This document shows positions 25,889-34,011 of a stretch of 64,000 nt of DNA, piece after piece. The notes under the pieces are model-generated. The model was not told the DNA's origin and did not search any database. It saw nothing but the letters and a program-made list of their open reading frames with translations. This stretch comes from Limosilactobacillus frumenti DSM 13145 (lineage in GTDB: Bacteria > Bacillota > Bacilli > Lactobacillales > Lactobacillaceae): contig NZ_AZER01000014.1 of the NCBI RefSeq assembly GCF_001436045.1, forward strand, positions 124,001-188,000, written 5' to 3'. Position 1 is the stretch's first letter. Each line of letters opens with the position of its first letter. The position numbers and the translations under genes are program-made.

Positions 25889-26839
25889 ATGAAATTTACT
25901 GTAGTTGGTGCTGGTGCTATGGGTCTGCGTTTCGGTGTATTACTTCAAGAAGCAGGCAATGAAGTTGACTTTGTTGAAGGATGGAAACCACATTACGACA
26001 AAATGAAGGAGCAGGGCGGTGTTTACGTTACCCGTGAACATAAGAATAAGCATCTTGTCCCAGTTAATGTGTATACTCCCGAAGAATATACCGCAACGGA
26101 CGCGGACTTTGTCTTCTTTGAATTGAAGCAAATGCAAATGGATGACTTGCTCCCCCGCTGTGAACACTTCTTTAAAGATCAGTATTGTTTAACTGCCATG
26201 AATGGGATGGGGCATGTTGAAAAGCTACTTAAATACTTCCCAAAGGAAAAGCTGGTTGCCGGGACCGCACTTGTTGCCACTATTTTAACTGGCCCCGGTG
26301 AAGTTGAATTCGTTGGTGAACCAGGAATGGGAACAACCAACTGGGCAAATTATACTGAGAAGCCAGATGATAAAACTAAGGAATTGATGGCAGAACTTAA
26401 GAAAGCTAACTTTAACCCATCATTAAAGACTAACTTCATGGGAACACTGATGGCCAAGGTTGTCTTCAACTCTGTTGTTAATACTTTATGTACAATGTTT
26501 GAAATCACAATGGGTGAATATGCCAACTTCTCTAAAGCTGATGAATTATCTCGTCAATTAATTGATGAAGCCTACGATGTTTGTGAACGAGCTGGTGTTC
26601 AACTAGTTGGTACCCGTGCAGATGAATTAGAGAGTGTTAACTACGTTTCTAAAGTCGGTAACCCTCACCACTATCCTTCAATGTACCAGGACATGAGTCA
26701 CGACCGTCCCGTAGAAGTTGACTACATCAATGGTTACTTAGTTAAATTAGGCCGTAAATACCATTACGAAGCAAAGACCCATAATTTTGTCACTAACTTA
26801 GTTCACTTAGCAGAAGCAACGCGTGAACATAAAGAATAG
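25889..26839 (+). CDS. 2-oxoacid reductase of the ketopantoate reductase (PanE) family
   Basis: A 316-residue protein with the N-terminal NADPH motif VVGAGAMGLRFGVLL and the family's catalytic region GTLMAKVVFNSVVNTLCTM with conserved Lys and Asn. Lactic acid bacteria use PanE-family enzymes both for pantothenate synthesis and as D-2-hydroxyacid dehydrogenases acting on branched-chain 2-oxoacids. An isoleucine T-box and a neighbouring aminotransferase favour the second role here, by inference. ATG 25889 follows GAGAGGAAG; the earlier in-frame codon at 25862 lacks a ribosome binding site. Confidence 0.82.
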   Translation: MKFTVVGAGAMGLRFGVLLQEAGNEVDFVEGWKPHYDKMKEQGGVYVTREHKNKHLVPVNVYTPEEYTATDADFVFFELKQMQMDDLLPRCEHFFKDQYCLTAMNGMGHVEKLLKYFPKEKLVAGTALVATILTGPGEVEFVGEPGMGTTNWANYTEKPDDKTKELMAELKKANFNPSLKTNFMGTLMAKVVFNSVVNTLCTMFEITMGEYANFSKADELSRQLIDEAYDVCERAGVQLVGTRADELESVNYVSKVGNPHHYPSMYQDMSHDRPVEVDYINGYLVKLGRKYHYEAKTHNFVTNLVHLAEATREHKE

Positions 26840-26872
26840 TTTAATTAACGAATTAGAAGAGGAGCGATGATC

Positions 26873-28063
26873 ATGACATTTCATTTTTCAAAACGAGTCC
26901 CTGCTGACGGTACAGATGCTGTCGGTGCTATCCTAAAAGCTGCTGCTGATCCGAAAGTCATTTCCTTTGCTGGTGGCCTCCCAGCTCCTGAATTATTCCC
27001 TGTTGAAGGAATGAAAAAGGCAACTGATAAAGTCTACGAAGAACATGGCCGAGAGGCTCTTCAATATGGTGCCGCGGCTGGGGTAACTGAACTTCGTCAA
27101 TTAATTCTCAAACGAGTCGCAGAAAAAGAAGGCGTCCATGCCAATCTTGAAAATGTTATGGTCACAACCGGTTCTGAACAGGCCATTGACTTAGTGGGAA
27201 AGGCATTTGTTAATCCTGGTGATACCGTCCTCGTCGAAGACCCAACCTACCTTTGTGCGCTTGATGTTTTTCGTTCTTATGGCGCTAAATTTGTGGGGGT
27301 TCCAATGGACGAAGATGGGATGCGGATGGATGCGCTGGAGGATGCATTGAAAGCTCACCCAGAAGCTAAGTTAGTTTACACTGTTCCAAACTTCCAAAAC
27401 CCTACTGGACGGACGATGCCGGCCGATCGACGGAAAAAATTTGCGGAATTAGCTGCTAAATATGACGTCCCAGTACTAGAAGATAATCCTTATGGTGACA
27501 TTCGGTTTGCTGGTCAGCATGTCCCATCTGTAAAGTCATTTGACAAGACTGGTCACGTCTTTTATATGAGTACCTTTTCAAAGATTTTAGCTCCTGGATT
27601 CCGACTTGGCTGGCTAGTCGCTGATCCGGAAGTGGTTAAGAAACTAACAGTCCTCAAGCAATCTGCCGACCTTCATACTGATAATTTAGTTCAATACGTT
27701 GTTGCCGAATTCTTCAAAGAGAATGATGTTGACGCCCACGTCAAAGAAATTAGTGCCCTTTACGGCAAGCGTAAGCAATTAATGGTGGAAGGATTGCAAA
27801 AGTACTTCCCAAAGTCAGTTAAATACACCAATCCTGAAGGTGGGATGTTCTTATGGGTTACCGTCCCTGGTGTTGATGACACGGTCGCTCTCTTCAAGGA
27901 ATGTCTTAAACACAACGTCGCCTTCGTTCCTGGTGATCCATTCTTTGCTGGCAAGCCCCAACCAGGGACTTTCCGCTTGAACTACTCCAATATGGCAGAA
28001 GATAAAATTCAGGTTGGCTTGAAACAACTAGGTGCTGCATTAGACGAAGCATTAAATAAGTAA
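26873..28063 (+). CDS. PLP-dependent aminotransferase, class I (2-aminoadipate/AraT-like)
   Basis: A 396-residue fold-type I aminotransferase resembling the 2-aminoadipate/MocR-derived branch but without a DNA-binding domain. Seen: VISFAGGLPAPELFP, TTGSEQAIDLVGKAFVNPGD, YTVPNFQNPTG, the PLP-lysine segment STFSKILAPGFRLGW and a C-terminal FRLNYSN. It likely interconverts branched or aromatic amino acids and 2-oxoacids, fitting the isoleucine T-box and the PanE-like reductase 33 bases upstream. ATG 26873 is spaced better from GAGGAG than ATG 26867. Confidence 0.85.
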   Translation: MTFHFSKRVPADGTDAVGAILKAAADPKVISFAGGLPAPELFPVEGMKKATDKVYEEHGREALQYGAAAGVTELRQLILKRVAEKEGVHANLENVMVTTGSEQAIDLVGKAFVNPGDTVLVEDPTYLCALDVFRSYGAKFVGVPMDEDGMRMDALEDALKAHPEAKLVYTVPNFQNPTGRTMPADRRKKFAELAAKYDVPVLEDNPYGDIRFAGQHVPSVKSFDKTGHVFYMSTFSKILAPGFRLGWLVADPEVVKKLTVLKQSADLHTDNLVQYVVAEFFKENDVDAHVKEISALYGKRKQLMVEGLQKYFPKSVKYTNPEGGMFLWVTVPGVDDTVALFKECLKHNVAFVPGDPFFAGKPQPGTFRLNYSNMAEDKIQVGLKQLGAALDEALNK

Positions 28064-28065
28064 GT

Positions 28066-28107
28066 AAAAATCTCCTTTTGACATTTAAGTTAAAAGGAGA
28101 TTTTTAT
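28066..28107 (+). terminator. Terminator after the aminotransferase gene
   Basis: AAAAATCTCCTTTT / AAAAGGAGATTTTT perfect arms followed by A/T-rich sequence. It partly insulates the asparaginase gene, which may therefore have its own promoter. Confidence 0.8.
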
Positions 28108-28164
28108 TGCCTTCATTAACTGAACTGCTTAAAATATCATTAAAAAAGAAGTTTGGAGAATCTC

Positions 28165-29157
28165 ATGGCAAACAAAAAATTATTATTGCTTTCTACTGGT
28201 GGGACAATTGCGTCCGTTGTTTCTGACGAGGGGCTCGTTCCGGAAGAGTCTGGTGAACAATTACTCCAAATGTTAGGTAATGTTCCCTATGATATTACGG
28301 TAAAAGATATCCTTTCCCTTGATTCTTCCAATATTCAACCAGAAGAGTGGAAAATTATTGCTGAAGCAATTTATAAGTACCGTCACGACTACGATGGAAT
28401 CGTTGTTTCACATGGAACAGATACAATGGCTTATACTGCTTCGATGTTGACCTTCATGCTTCAAGGAATTGATGTCCCCGTCGTTTTCACCGGGAGTCAG
28501 GTCCCAATGAACGTTATTTGGTCCGATGCCCCAGCAAATATGCGTCTGGCGTTTGCAGCAGCGGCTTCTTGTGCACCAGATATCTATCTATCTTTTGATC
28601 GTAAAGTAATGCGTGGCTGTCGTGCTGTTAAAGTCCGTACAACTGCTTTTAATGCTTTTGAAAGTGTCAACGTCCCGCCAGTTGCGGAAATTACTTCAGA
28701 CGGTTTAGTAATTCATCATCAGCATAATCATTCCCAACAAACTTGTGTCTTAAACACGAAAATTGATACTAATGTTTCCCTGGTTAAACTTTTCCCCGGT
28801 TTTGATCCGCGGATGCTGCACGCAATGGCACAAAATGATTGTCACGGGATCGTCATCGAAGCCTATGGTCTAGGCGGTATGACTTATATTCGACGTAATG
28901 TCGCGGCAGCAATTGGAAAATTAATCCGCCAGGGCATCCCGGTTATTGCTGCTAGTCAGTGTCTATATGAGCGAAGTGACCTAACTAAGTATGAAGTTGG
29001 TCGTCAAGCGTTACTGGAAGGTGCCATCAGCGCCCATGATATGACCTCCGAAAGTGCTATCACCAAACTGATGTGGGGGCTTGGTCAAGGGATGGATGTC
29101 GATCAAATTGCTAAATTCTTTGATACAGATGTAGCTGGTGAAGTTACTCTCAAATAA
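28165..29157 (+). CDS. ansA: Asparaginase (type I)
   Basis: About 330 residues. Hydrolyses L-asparagine to aspartate and ammonia. First catalytic threonine in STGGTIAS, second Thr-Asp in SHGTDTMAYTASML, and VFTGSQVPMNVIWSDAPANM, all typical of the AnsA family. No signal peptide, so cytoplasmic. ATG 28165 follows TTTGGAG. It stands about 100 bases after the T-box operon with a terminator between, so shared control is uncertain. Confidence 0.9.
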   Translation: MANKKLLLLSTGGTIASVVSDEGLVPEESGEQLLQMLGNVPYDITVKDILSLDSSNIQPEEWKIIAEAIYKYRHDYDGIVVSHGTDTMAYTASMLTFMLQGIDVPVVFTGSQVPMNVIWSDAPANMRLAFAAAASCAPDIYLSFDRKVMRGCRAVKVRTTAFNAFESVNVPPVAEITSDGLVIHHQHNHSQQTCVLNTKIDTNVSLVKLFPGFDPRMLHAMAQNDCHGIVIEAYGLGGMTYIRRNVAAAIGKLIRQGIPVIAASQCLYERSDLTKYEVGRQALLEGAISAHDMTSESAITKLMWGLGQGMDVDQIAKFFDTDVAGEVTLK

Positions 29158-29161
29158 TATT

Positions 29162-29212
29162 AAAGGTCTTCTTAAAGTTGCTGTAGTAACTTTGAGAAGG
29201 CCTTTTATTTTA
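29162..29212. terminator. Bidirectional terminator
   Basis: AAAGGTCTTCTTAAAGTT / AACTTTGAGAAGGCCTTT arms with TTATTTT after, between convergent ansA and the signal peptidase gene. Confidence 0.85.
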
Positions 29213-29237
29213 AGTTAAATTATGGAACTAGTTTTGA

Positions 29238-29843
29238 TTAATTAGCCCAGTAATGTTTCCATTCTTGGTTAACATTATTTCGTGTCGTCGCTGTTCCTGT
29301 CCATGAAGGCACTTTGACAACCCCATCAATCTTACTCTTCGGAACAAATCCCCAGTAACGACCATCGTTAGAAACACTGCGGTGATCTCCGAGAACAAAG
29401 TATTCGCCATTTGGGACTTTCGTTGCCCCATTATTCTTTAGCCAGTTATTCTGAACTGAAATGCTTTTTAACGTCCAGTTACCAGTTCCACTATCCCGTT
29501 GATCGGCGTTAATATAGTTTTGATTGATCTTATTGTTATTAACATAGATGTTGCCATCCTTAGATTTAACAGTATCCCCAGGAACACCAATTACTCGTTT
29601 TACATAATTTGTCCGGGTTGCCACTTGCGGATCAACCCCATTCGCATCGAAAATCACAACGCTTCCCCGATGAATCTTTGATGCTTTCAAGCAGAATACT
29701 CGCTCATTATTCTGCAAATTAGGTTGCATTGATGGACCATCAACCCGCACAATCTGAAATAGAAACTGCTTAATCAACAAGGCAATCAGTAACCCAATTA
29801 TAATTGGGACCAGCCAGCTCAGCTTTTGACGAAATGTTCTCAT
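29238..29843 (-). CDS. lepB: Signal peptidase I
   Basis: A 201-residue type I signal peptidase with a single N-terminal anchor helix (VPIIIGLLIALLIKQFLF). The nucleophilic serine is in VDGPSMQPNL near residue 38, the general-base lysine in TNYVKRVIGVPGD, and the conserved box E reads GEYFVLGDHRSVSNDGRYWG. It cleaves exported precursors at the outer membrane face. It follows murE by 14 bases on the same strand and is probably co-transcribed. Confidence 0.95.
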   Translation of the reverse strand: MRTFRQKLSWLVPIIIGLLIALLIKQFLFQIVRVDGPSMQPNLQNNERVFCLKASKIHRGSVVIFDANGVDPQVATRTNYVKRVIGVPGDTVKSKDGNIYVNNNKINQNYINADQRDSGTGNWTLKSISVQNNWLKNNGATKVPNGEYFVLGDHRSVSNDGRYWGFVPKSKIDGVVKVPSWTGTATTRNNVNQEWKHYWAN

Positions 29844-29857
29844 TATTAAATCCTCAC

Positions 29858-31408
29858 TTAGTTTTCAATTTTATTAATATAGCTCTTAGCGACTTTCATA
29901 TCGGTTGGGTAAGGTGTGTCAACGCCCTTAATCTTTTGGTACGGGTCCGCGCCCTTGCCAGCTAATACGACAATATCATCATTATCACTTAAATCAATTG
30001 CTTTCTGAATGGCCTTTTGCCGATCCATTTCAAATTGAACTTCGCCCACACAATCATGATCAATATAGGAGTCAATCTCATGAGCAATCTTAAGTGGATC
30101 TTCATAGCCTGGATCATCAGTGGTCAAAATTACAACATCTGCTTGTGACTCATTCAAGGCTTTACCGAACCCAGGACGACGAGAAATACCTTTATCACCA
30201 GTAGCACCAAGAACAACCGTGACCTTTCCCGCGTCCGTTTGCCGCTTCAAAAAGGCTAATAGCCGTTTCAGACTAGCATAGTTATGCGCATAGTCTACAT
30301 AGATCGTGCCGTGCTGCTTCGTCTTCAGCATTTCCATCCGACCTTTAATGTGCACGTGGTCGAGCGTTTCAACCGCGTCTTCCGCTTGTGCACCAGCTAG
30401 GCCACTCGCAATAATTGCTGCAACAGCATTGCCTTCGTTATAATCGCCAGGAACACTGGTTAAGTAGCGGTGATCAAGATGTAATTGATGGCCCTTATCA
30501 CTAACTGCCTTCAATTCAAACTCACTTTCATGAAGGTCTTCAAGATCGTTTCGGTATTCGAAGTCAACCGTTTGATTATCTGGTAATGATAAGTCAGCCC
30601 CATGGCGTGCAAACAAATAGATATTCTCTGGTTGCGTTGTCGCTTTTGCAGCATAATAAATGTCAGTGATATGGGCACTTTCAGCATTAATGATGCACGT
30701 CCGCGAGTTAACCATCAATTGTTCTTTACAATGAAGATAATCCGCAAATGTCGGGTGCTCGTTGCGGCCAATATGGTCTGGTGAAATATTCAGAAAGATG
30801 CCGACATTATACTTTAATCCATAAACCCGATTCTTCTTGAAAGCTTGTGAGGAAACTTCCATTATTAAATGGGTCATACCGTTATTAACCGCCGCTCGCA
30901 TATCATGGAATAGGTCGAGTGATTCTGGAGTCGTTAAATCGGATTTGAAACGATCTTCTGGTTTGTTACCCAAGACCCGGTCCTGCGTTGAAAAAAGAGC
31001 ACTATGTTGTTTAGTGGACTGGCGGAGGACATTATCAGCAAAATAGGCCGTGGTCGTCTTTCCTTTAGTTCCCGTAATACCAATAATAAATAAATCATTT
31101 TGCGGGTAACCATAGAAGGCTGCACCGAGCAATGCCATTGCTTTTTGTTCGTCATTAACAATAATTGCTGGCAGTCCTTGCCCCTCTGGATATTCGCGCT
31201 CAGCAACATAAGCAATCGCTCCTTGCTTCTTGGCCGATGCCAGGTAAGCTGGTTTAAAATTACCCTTACAGAAAAAGAGTGTCCCTTTTTTCACCGTTCG
31301 TGAATCATAGGAAACACTGGTAGCTGTAAAATCTGTTAAATTACTAACATGATCTAATAAATGGTGTTCTCTTAATAACGTAAGTGCAAGTGTAACATGC
31401 AGTTCCAT
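29858..31408 (-). CDS. murE: UDP-MurNAc-tripeptide synthetase (MurE, non-DAP type)
   Basis: A 516-residue Mur ligase adding the third amino acid of the peptidoglycan stem peptide. The ATP loop is GTKGKTTTAYF, the carbamylated-lysine region lies near ISPDHIGRNEHPTFADYLHCKEQL, and the substrate-selecting loop reads TTDDPGYEDP instead of the DNPR motif of diaminopimelate enzymes, so L-lysine or L-ornithine is expected. The ATG at 31408 has only a distant AGGGG ribosome binding site. It is the first gene before lepB on the minus strand. Confidence 0.92.
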   Translation of the reverse strand: MELHVTLALTLLREHHLLDHVSNLTDFTATSVSYDSRTVKKGTLFFCKGNFKPAYLASAKKQGAIAYVAEREYPEGQGLPAIIVNDEQKAMALLGAAFYGYPQNDLFIIGITGTKGKTTTAYFADNVLRQSTKQHSALFSTQDRVLGNKPEDRFKSDLTTPESLDLFHDMRAAVNNGMTHLIMEVSSQAFKKNRVYGLKYNVGIFLNISPDHIGRNEHPTFADYLHCKEQLMVNSRTCIINAESAHITDIYYAAKATTQPENIYLFARHGADLSLPDNQTVDFEYRNDLEDLHESEFELKAVSDKGHQLHLDHRYLTSVPGDYNEGNAVAAIIASGLAGAQAEDAVETLDHVHIKGRMEMLKTKQHGTIYVDYAHNYASLKRLLAFLKRQTDAGKVTVVLGATGDKGISRRPGFGKALNESQADVVILTTDDPGYEDPLKIAHEIDSYIDHDCVGEVQFEMDRQKAIQKAIDLSDNDDIVVLAGKGADPYQKIKGVDTPYPTDMKVAKSYINKIEN

Positions 31409-31519
31409 TCTGTCACTGACCCCTCTTATCTTTCTATCTAAAGCTATATTATTTCATTTTTTATTGCAAATGTGAATATATCATAATGAATCATAACAAA
31501 TTTATCATATTTCCCGGGG

Positions 31520-31563
31520 AATAAAAGAATCCCAGTGAATGCTCGAGCCATTCACTGGGATTT
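31520..31563 (-). terminator. Terminator of the tandem-peptide transcript
   Basis: Arms AATCCCAGTGAATG / CATTCACTGGGATT (31526-31563) with TCTTTTATT after the minus-strand hairpin. Confidence 0.8.
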
Positions 31564-31650
31564 ATTCATTTATTTATATGATGACTGTCTGGCTTTTATC
31601 AGTAAGCTAATCGCCTATAAACTTACATTCAACATTCGTCAACTTCTAAG

Positions 31651-31738
31651 CCCATTGGTATCACAAACCTTTCATGTATCTGACATCAACAAACTTATCT
31701 TACTGCCCGAATCATCTTCGTCATACAAATCATCTCAC
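31651..31738 (-). repeat. 88-base repeat, distal copy
   Basis: Shares CCCATTGGTATCAC, CTTACTGCyCGAATCATCTT and CATCTCAC/CACCTCAC blocks (plus-strand reading) with 31779-31866. Both copies are exactly 88 bases. Conservation is highest over the nine-codon frame. Confidence 0.75.
31695..31724 (-). CDS. Nine-residue peptide MTKMIRAVR
   Basis: Second copy. The ATG at 31724 follows GAGATGATTTGT. It differs from the first peptide only at residue 2 (Thr for Val), with synonymous changes CGA/CGG and AGG/AGA elsewhere. Confidence 0.45.
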   Translation of the reverse strand: MTKMIRAVR

Positions 31739-31778
31739 AGTTCGGAAAAAAACAAAGCAACAATTCTAAACAATATCT

Positions 31779-31866
31779 CCCATTGGTATCACTCCGCTCT
31801 TTCAAACCTAAGCAACGGACATTTACCTTACTGCTCGAATCATCTTTACCATTGTAATCACCTCAC
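31779..31866 (-). repeat. 88-base repeat, promoter-proximal copy
   Basis: Partner of 31651-31738 at a period of 128 bases. The middle third (about 20 bases) has diverged, while the ends, which encode the ribosome binding sites and peptide, are conserved. Confidence 0.75.
31823..31852 (-). CDS. Nine-residue peptide MVKMIRAVR
   Basis: Nine codons plus TAA. The minus-strand ATG at 31852 is preceded by GAGGTGATTACA, a strong Shine-Dalgarno. The product is basic and would be unusually short for a gene. Its near-identical twin downstream, with three codon changes but one residue change and the same stop position, argues for selection on the peptide. Confidence 0.45.
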   Translation of the reverse strand: MVKMIRAVR

Positions 31867-31895
31867 TGGTCATTACCTATCTTTTCTACACTTAT

Positions 31896-31924
31896 ATTAT
31901 AGCATGCTGTGTTAGCGCTTACAA
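31896..31924 (-). promoter_or_regulatory. Promoter overlapping a cre site
   Basis: -35 TTGTAA at 31924-31919, 17-base spacer, -10 TATAAT at 31901-31896. The minus-strand sequence TTGTAAGCGCTAACA at 31924-31910 fits the CcpA cre consensus WTGNAANCGNWNNCA at every position and covers the -35, predicting repression by CcpA on preferred sugars. Confidence 0.75.
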
Positions 31925-31933
31925 CTGCTAAGC

Positions 31934-31967
31934 AAAAAAACTGTGGTGCCTACTCTCGACACCACAG
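31934..31967 (-). terminator. asnB terminator
   Basis: CTGTGGTG / CACCACAG hairpin with a seven-T run on the minus strand directly after the asnB stop. Confidence 0.9.
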
Positions 31968-31975
31968 TGTAACTA

Positions 31976-33895
31976 TTAAGCTTCTGTAACTGCTTGTTTA
32001 GAACGATCAATGCCACTTTCATCTGGCTTAAAGTGGTCGATAAAGTAAAGCTTATACCATACTAAGAAGGTGTATACTGTCCAAATCTTCCGTCGACCAT
32101 CGATCTTTCCTGCAAAGTTATCGTCAGCCAGCTTTAGTAGCTTATCTTGGTTGAAGAATTGACCAACGAAGTCTTGTTCGAACATTTCACGGACAATTTC
32201 GTAGTACTTCTTCTCACGTAACCATTCCCGGACAGGAGTTGGGAAGCCAAGCTTAGGACGAGTTGCCCATTCTTCAGGCAAGTGCCGGTTAGCCGCCATT
32301 CGGAATGCCCATTTAGTTCCCTTATAGTTGAACAAGTAATCAGTTGGCGTTGTTTCAGCCACCTTCATAACTTCTTTATCCAACAATGGAACCCGAATTT
32401 CCACGGAGTTAGCCATACTCATCTTGTCAGCCTTTAAGCAAATATCACCAGGCATGAACCGGTGCAAGTCGACGTATTGTTTCTTTGCTACTTCATTCAT
32501 GTCCTTCTTTTCGTCACACTTATCATACAGTGGCTTTAAGAGGTCGGTAATGGATGGGCCGTCTTGATATTCTGGCTTCAAGTATTCGTTAGCTTCTGTT
32601 GGGCTAAAGATATAAGCTTGGCCAATAAAGGTGTCCCGGGCAGGTGCTAAGTTCCGGTAAAGGTGCTCTGAACCGTGGAACTGCTTTCCTTCAAGCCACT
32701 TACCAAGCTTATACCGCTTTTCCTTTGGTAACTTCTTTAATTGGTCTGTGACCCACCGTAAGAATTTAATTTTAGTGTTAAAGCCGTATGCTGTGTAACC
32801 AGCAAAGAGTTCGTCGGCCCCTTCCCCGGACAGTAACGCCTTATAGCCATTATCCTTTGCCAACTTGTTTAAGAAATACAAAGGAACAACTGATGGGTTA
32901 GAGTCTGGTTCATCCAGGTAATACTGGATCAGGGGGAACTTATGAAATGCTTCTTCATCTGTCAATAGCTTATCAGTGTTCTTAAGCTTCAACTTGGCAG
33001 CTAATTCACGGGCCTGCTTGGTTTCATCGTAACCACTGTCAAAACCAATTGAGAAGGTATTATTAGGCCGCATCAATGCCGTTACCAGGCTTGAGTCAAC
33101 CCCAGCAGATAAGAATGAGCCAACCTTAATTCCCTTATCAGCAAAGGTGTGTGCCTTAACAGAATTTTTGACAACATCATCAATGTTATCAACTGCTTGA
33201 TCAAAGGTTTCCTGCTTTGGATCAAAATCTTCATCCCAGTACTGCTTCATTTCAAACTTACCATCTTTGTAAGTAAAGTAATGAGCTTCTGGTAAACGAT
33301 AAACACCCTTGAAGAAAGTTTCTTGGGTAACGTTGTACTGGAATGTCATGTAAGACTTCAAAGCCCGCTTGTTAAGCTCCATCTTAAAGTTAGGGTGGTC
33401 TAAGAAGGCCTTGATTTCAGAACCCACAAAGAAGGTACCGTTCATCTTAGCATAGTACAATGGCTTGATACCAAAATGATCACGGGCCCCAAACATTTCA
33501 TGAGTCTTCAAATCCCAGATAATGAAGCCAAACATACCACGTAGTTTATTGACAACGTCCTTACCCCATTGTTCATATCCATGCAAAATAACTTCCGTAT
33601 CAGCATGGGTCTTAAAGGTATGACCGTCTTTGATTAATTCTTCCCGTAGTTCCTCAAAGTTGTAAATTTCACCATTAAACTCAATGGCTTTGGAATTATT
33701 TTCATTAAAGATTGGTTGATTTCCAGACTTAACGTCAACAAAGCTTAAGCGCCGGAAGCCCAGAGCAACATTCTCATCAACATATTGCCCTTCAGCGTCC
33801 GGACCACGGTGGATAATCCGTTCCTTCATCTTCTTGATCAGACTATCCTTAATTTGTGGCTTTTCGTTATCTACAAATGCAACAATTCCACACAT
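31976..33895 (-). CDS. asnB: Asparagine synthase (glutamine-hydrolysing)
   Basis: A 639-residue two-domain enzyme. The N-terminal glutaminase begins MCGIVAF with Cys2 as nucleophile. The synthetase half has the pyrophosphate loop SFLSAGVDSSLVTALM near residue 265 and LSGEGADELFAGYTAY. It makes asparagine from aspartate with glutamine as nitrogen donor. It has its own terminator and no T-box, unlike asnA in the same window, so the two routes are regulated separately. In some Firmicutes AsnB-type enzymes amidate cell-wall precursors, but this one looks like the biosynthetic form. Confidence 0.93.
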   Translation of the reverse strand: MCGIVAFVDNEKPQIKDSLIKKMKERIIHRGPDAEGQYVDENVALGFRRLSFVDVKSGNQPIFNENNSKAIEFNGEIYNFEELREELIKDGHTFKTHADTEVILHGYEQWGKDVVNKLRGMFGFIIWDLKTHEMFGARDHFGIKPLYYAKMNGTFFVGSEIKAFLDHPNFKMELNKRALKSYMTFQYNVTQETFFKGVYRLPEAHYFTYKDGKFEMKQYWDEDFDPKQETFDQAVDNIDDVVKNSVKAHTFADKGIKVGSFLSAGVDSSLVTALMRPNNTFSIGFDSGYDETKQARELAAKLKLKNTDKLLTDEEAFHKFPLIQYYLDEPDSNPSVVPLYFLNKLAKDNGYKALLSGEGADELFAGYTAYGFNTKIKFLRWVTDQLKKLPKEKRYKLGKWLEGKQFHGSEHLYRNLAPARDTFIGQAYIFSPTEANEYLKPEYQDGPSITDLLKPLYDKCDEKKDMNEVAKKQYVDLHRFMPGDICLKADKMSMANSVEIRVPLLDKEVMKVAETTPTDYLFNYKGTKWAFRMAANRHLPEEWATRPKLGFPTPVREWLREKKYYEIVREMFEQDFVGQFFNQDKLLKLADDNFAGKIDGRRKIWTVYTFLVWYKLYFIDHFKPDESGIDRSKQAVTEA

Positions 33896-33967
33896 GCGAA
33901 TTTCTCCTAATCATAATTTTCTCGTATCTTCTGAAGCCTTAATTTTACTCTTCTTTAGTGATTTTTT

Positions 33968-34003
33968 CAAAAAAGGGGATCTATTTCCCGGGAAATAGGT
34001 CCA
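33968..34003 (-). terminator. mnmG terminator with perfect palindrome
   Basis: The 18-base palindrome CTATTTCCCGGGAAATAG at 33981-33998, extended by GGA/TCC, followed on the minus strand by CCCTTTTTT. Confidence 0.85.
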
Positions 34004-34011
34004 CCCTCTTC

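Larger units (their letters stand above)
31520..31889 (-). ncRNA. Predicted ~370-nt transcript with tandem micro-peptides
   Basis: A free-standing minus-strand unit between asnB and murE. It starts about 7 bases after a consensus -10 and ends in a strong terminator. It contains two 88-base repeats (31779-31866 and 31651-31738) 128 bases apart. Each repeat carries a nine-codon frame with a good ribosome binding site and then a second short frame starting ATGGG after the shared GTGATACCA. It could be a small dual-function RNA, a peptide precursor or the relic of small toxin genes. I do not recognise the family. Confidence 0.55.

Noticed and set aside
31535-31915. Plus-strand 126-codon open frame
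   Set aside because: It is antisense to the repeat-bearing small transcript, spans a terminator, has no ribosome binding site or protein-like composition, and is explained by the repeats.
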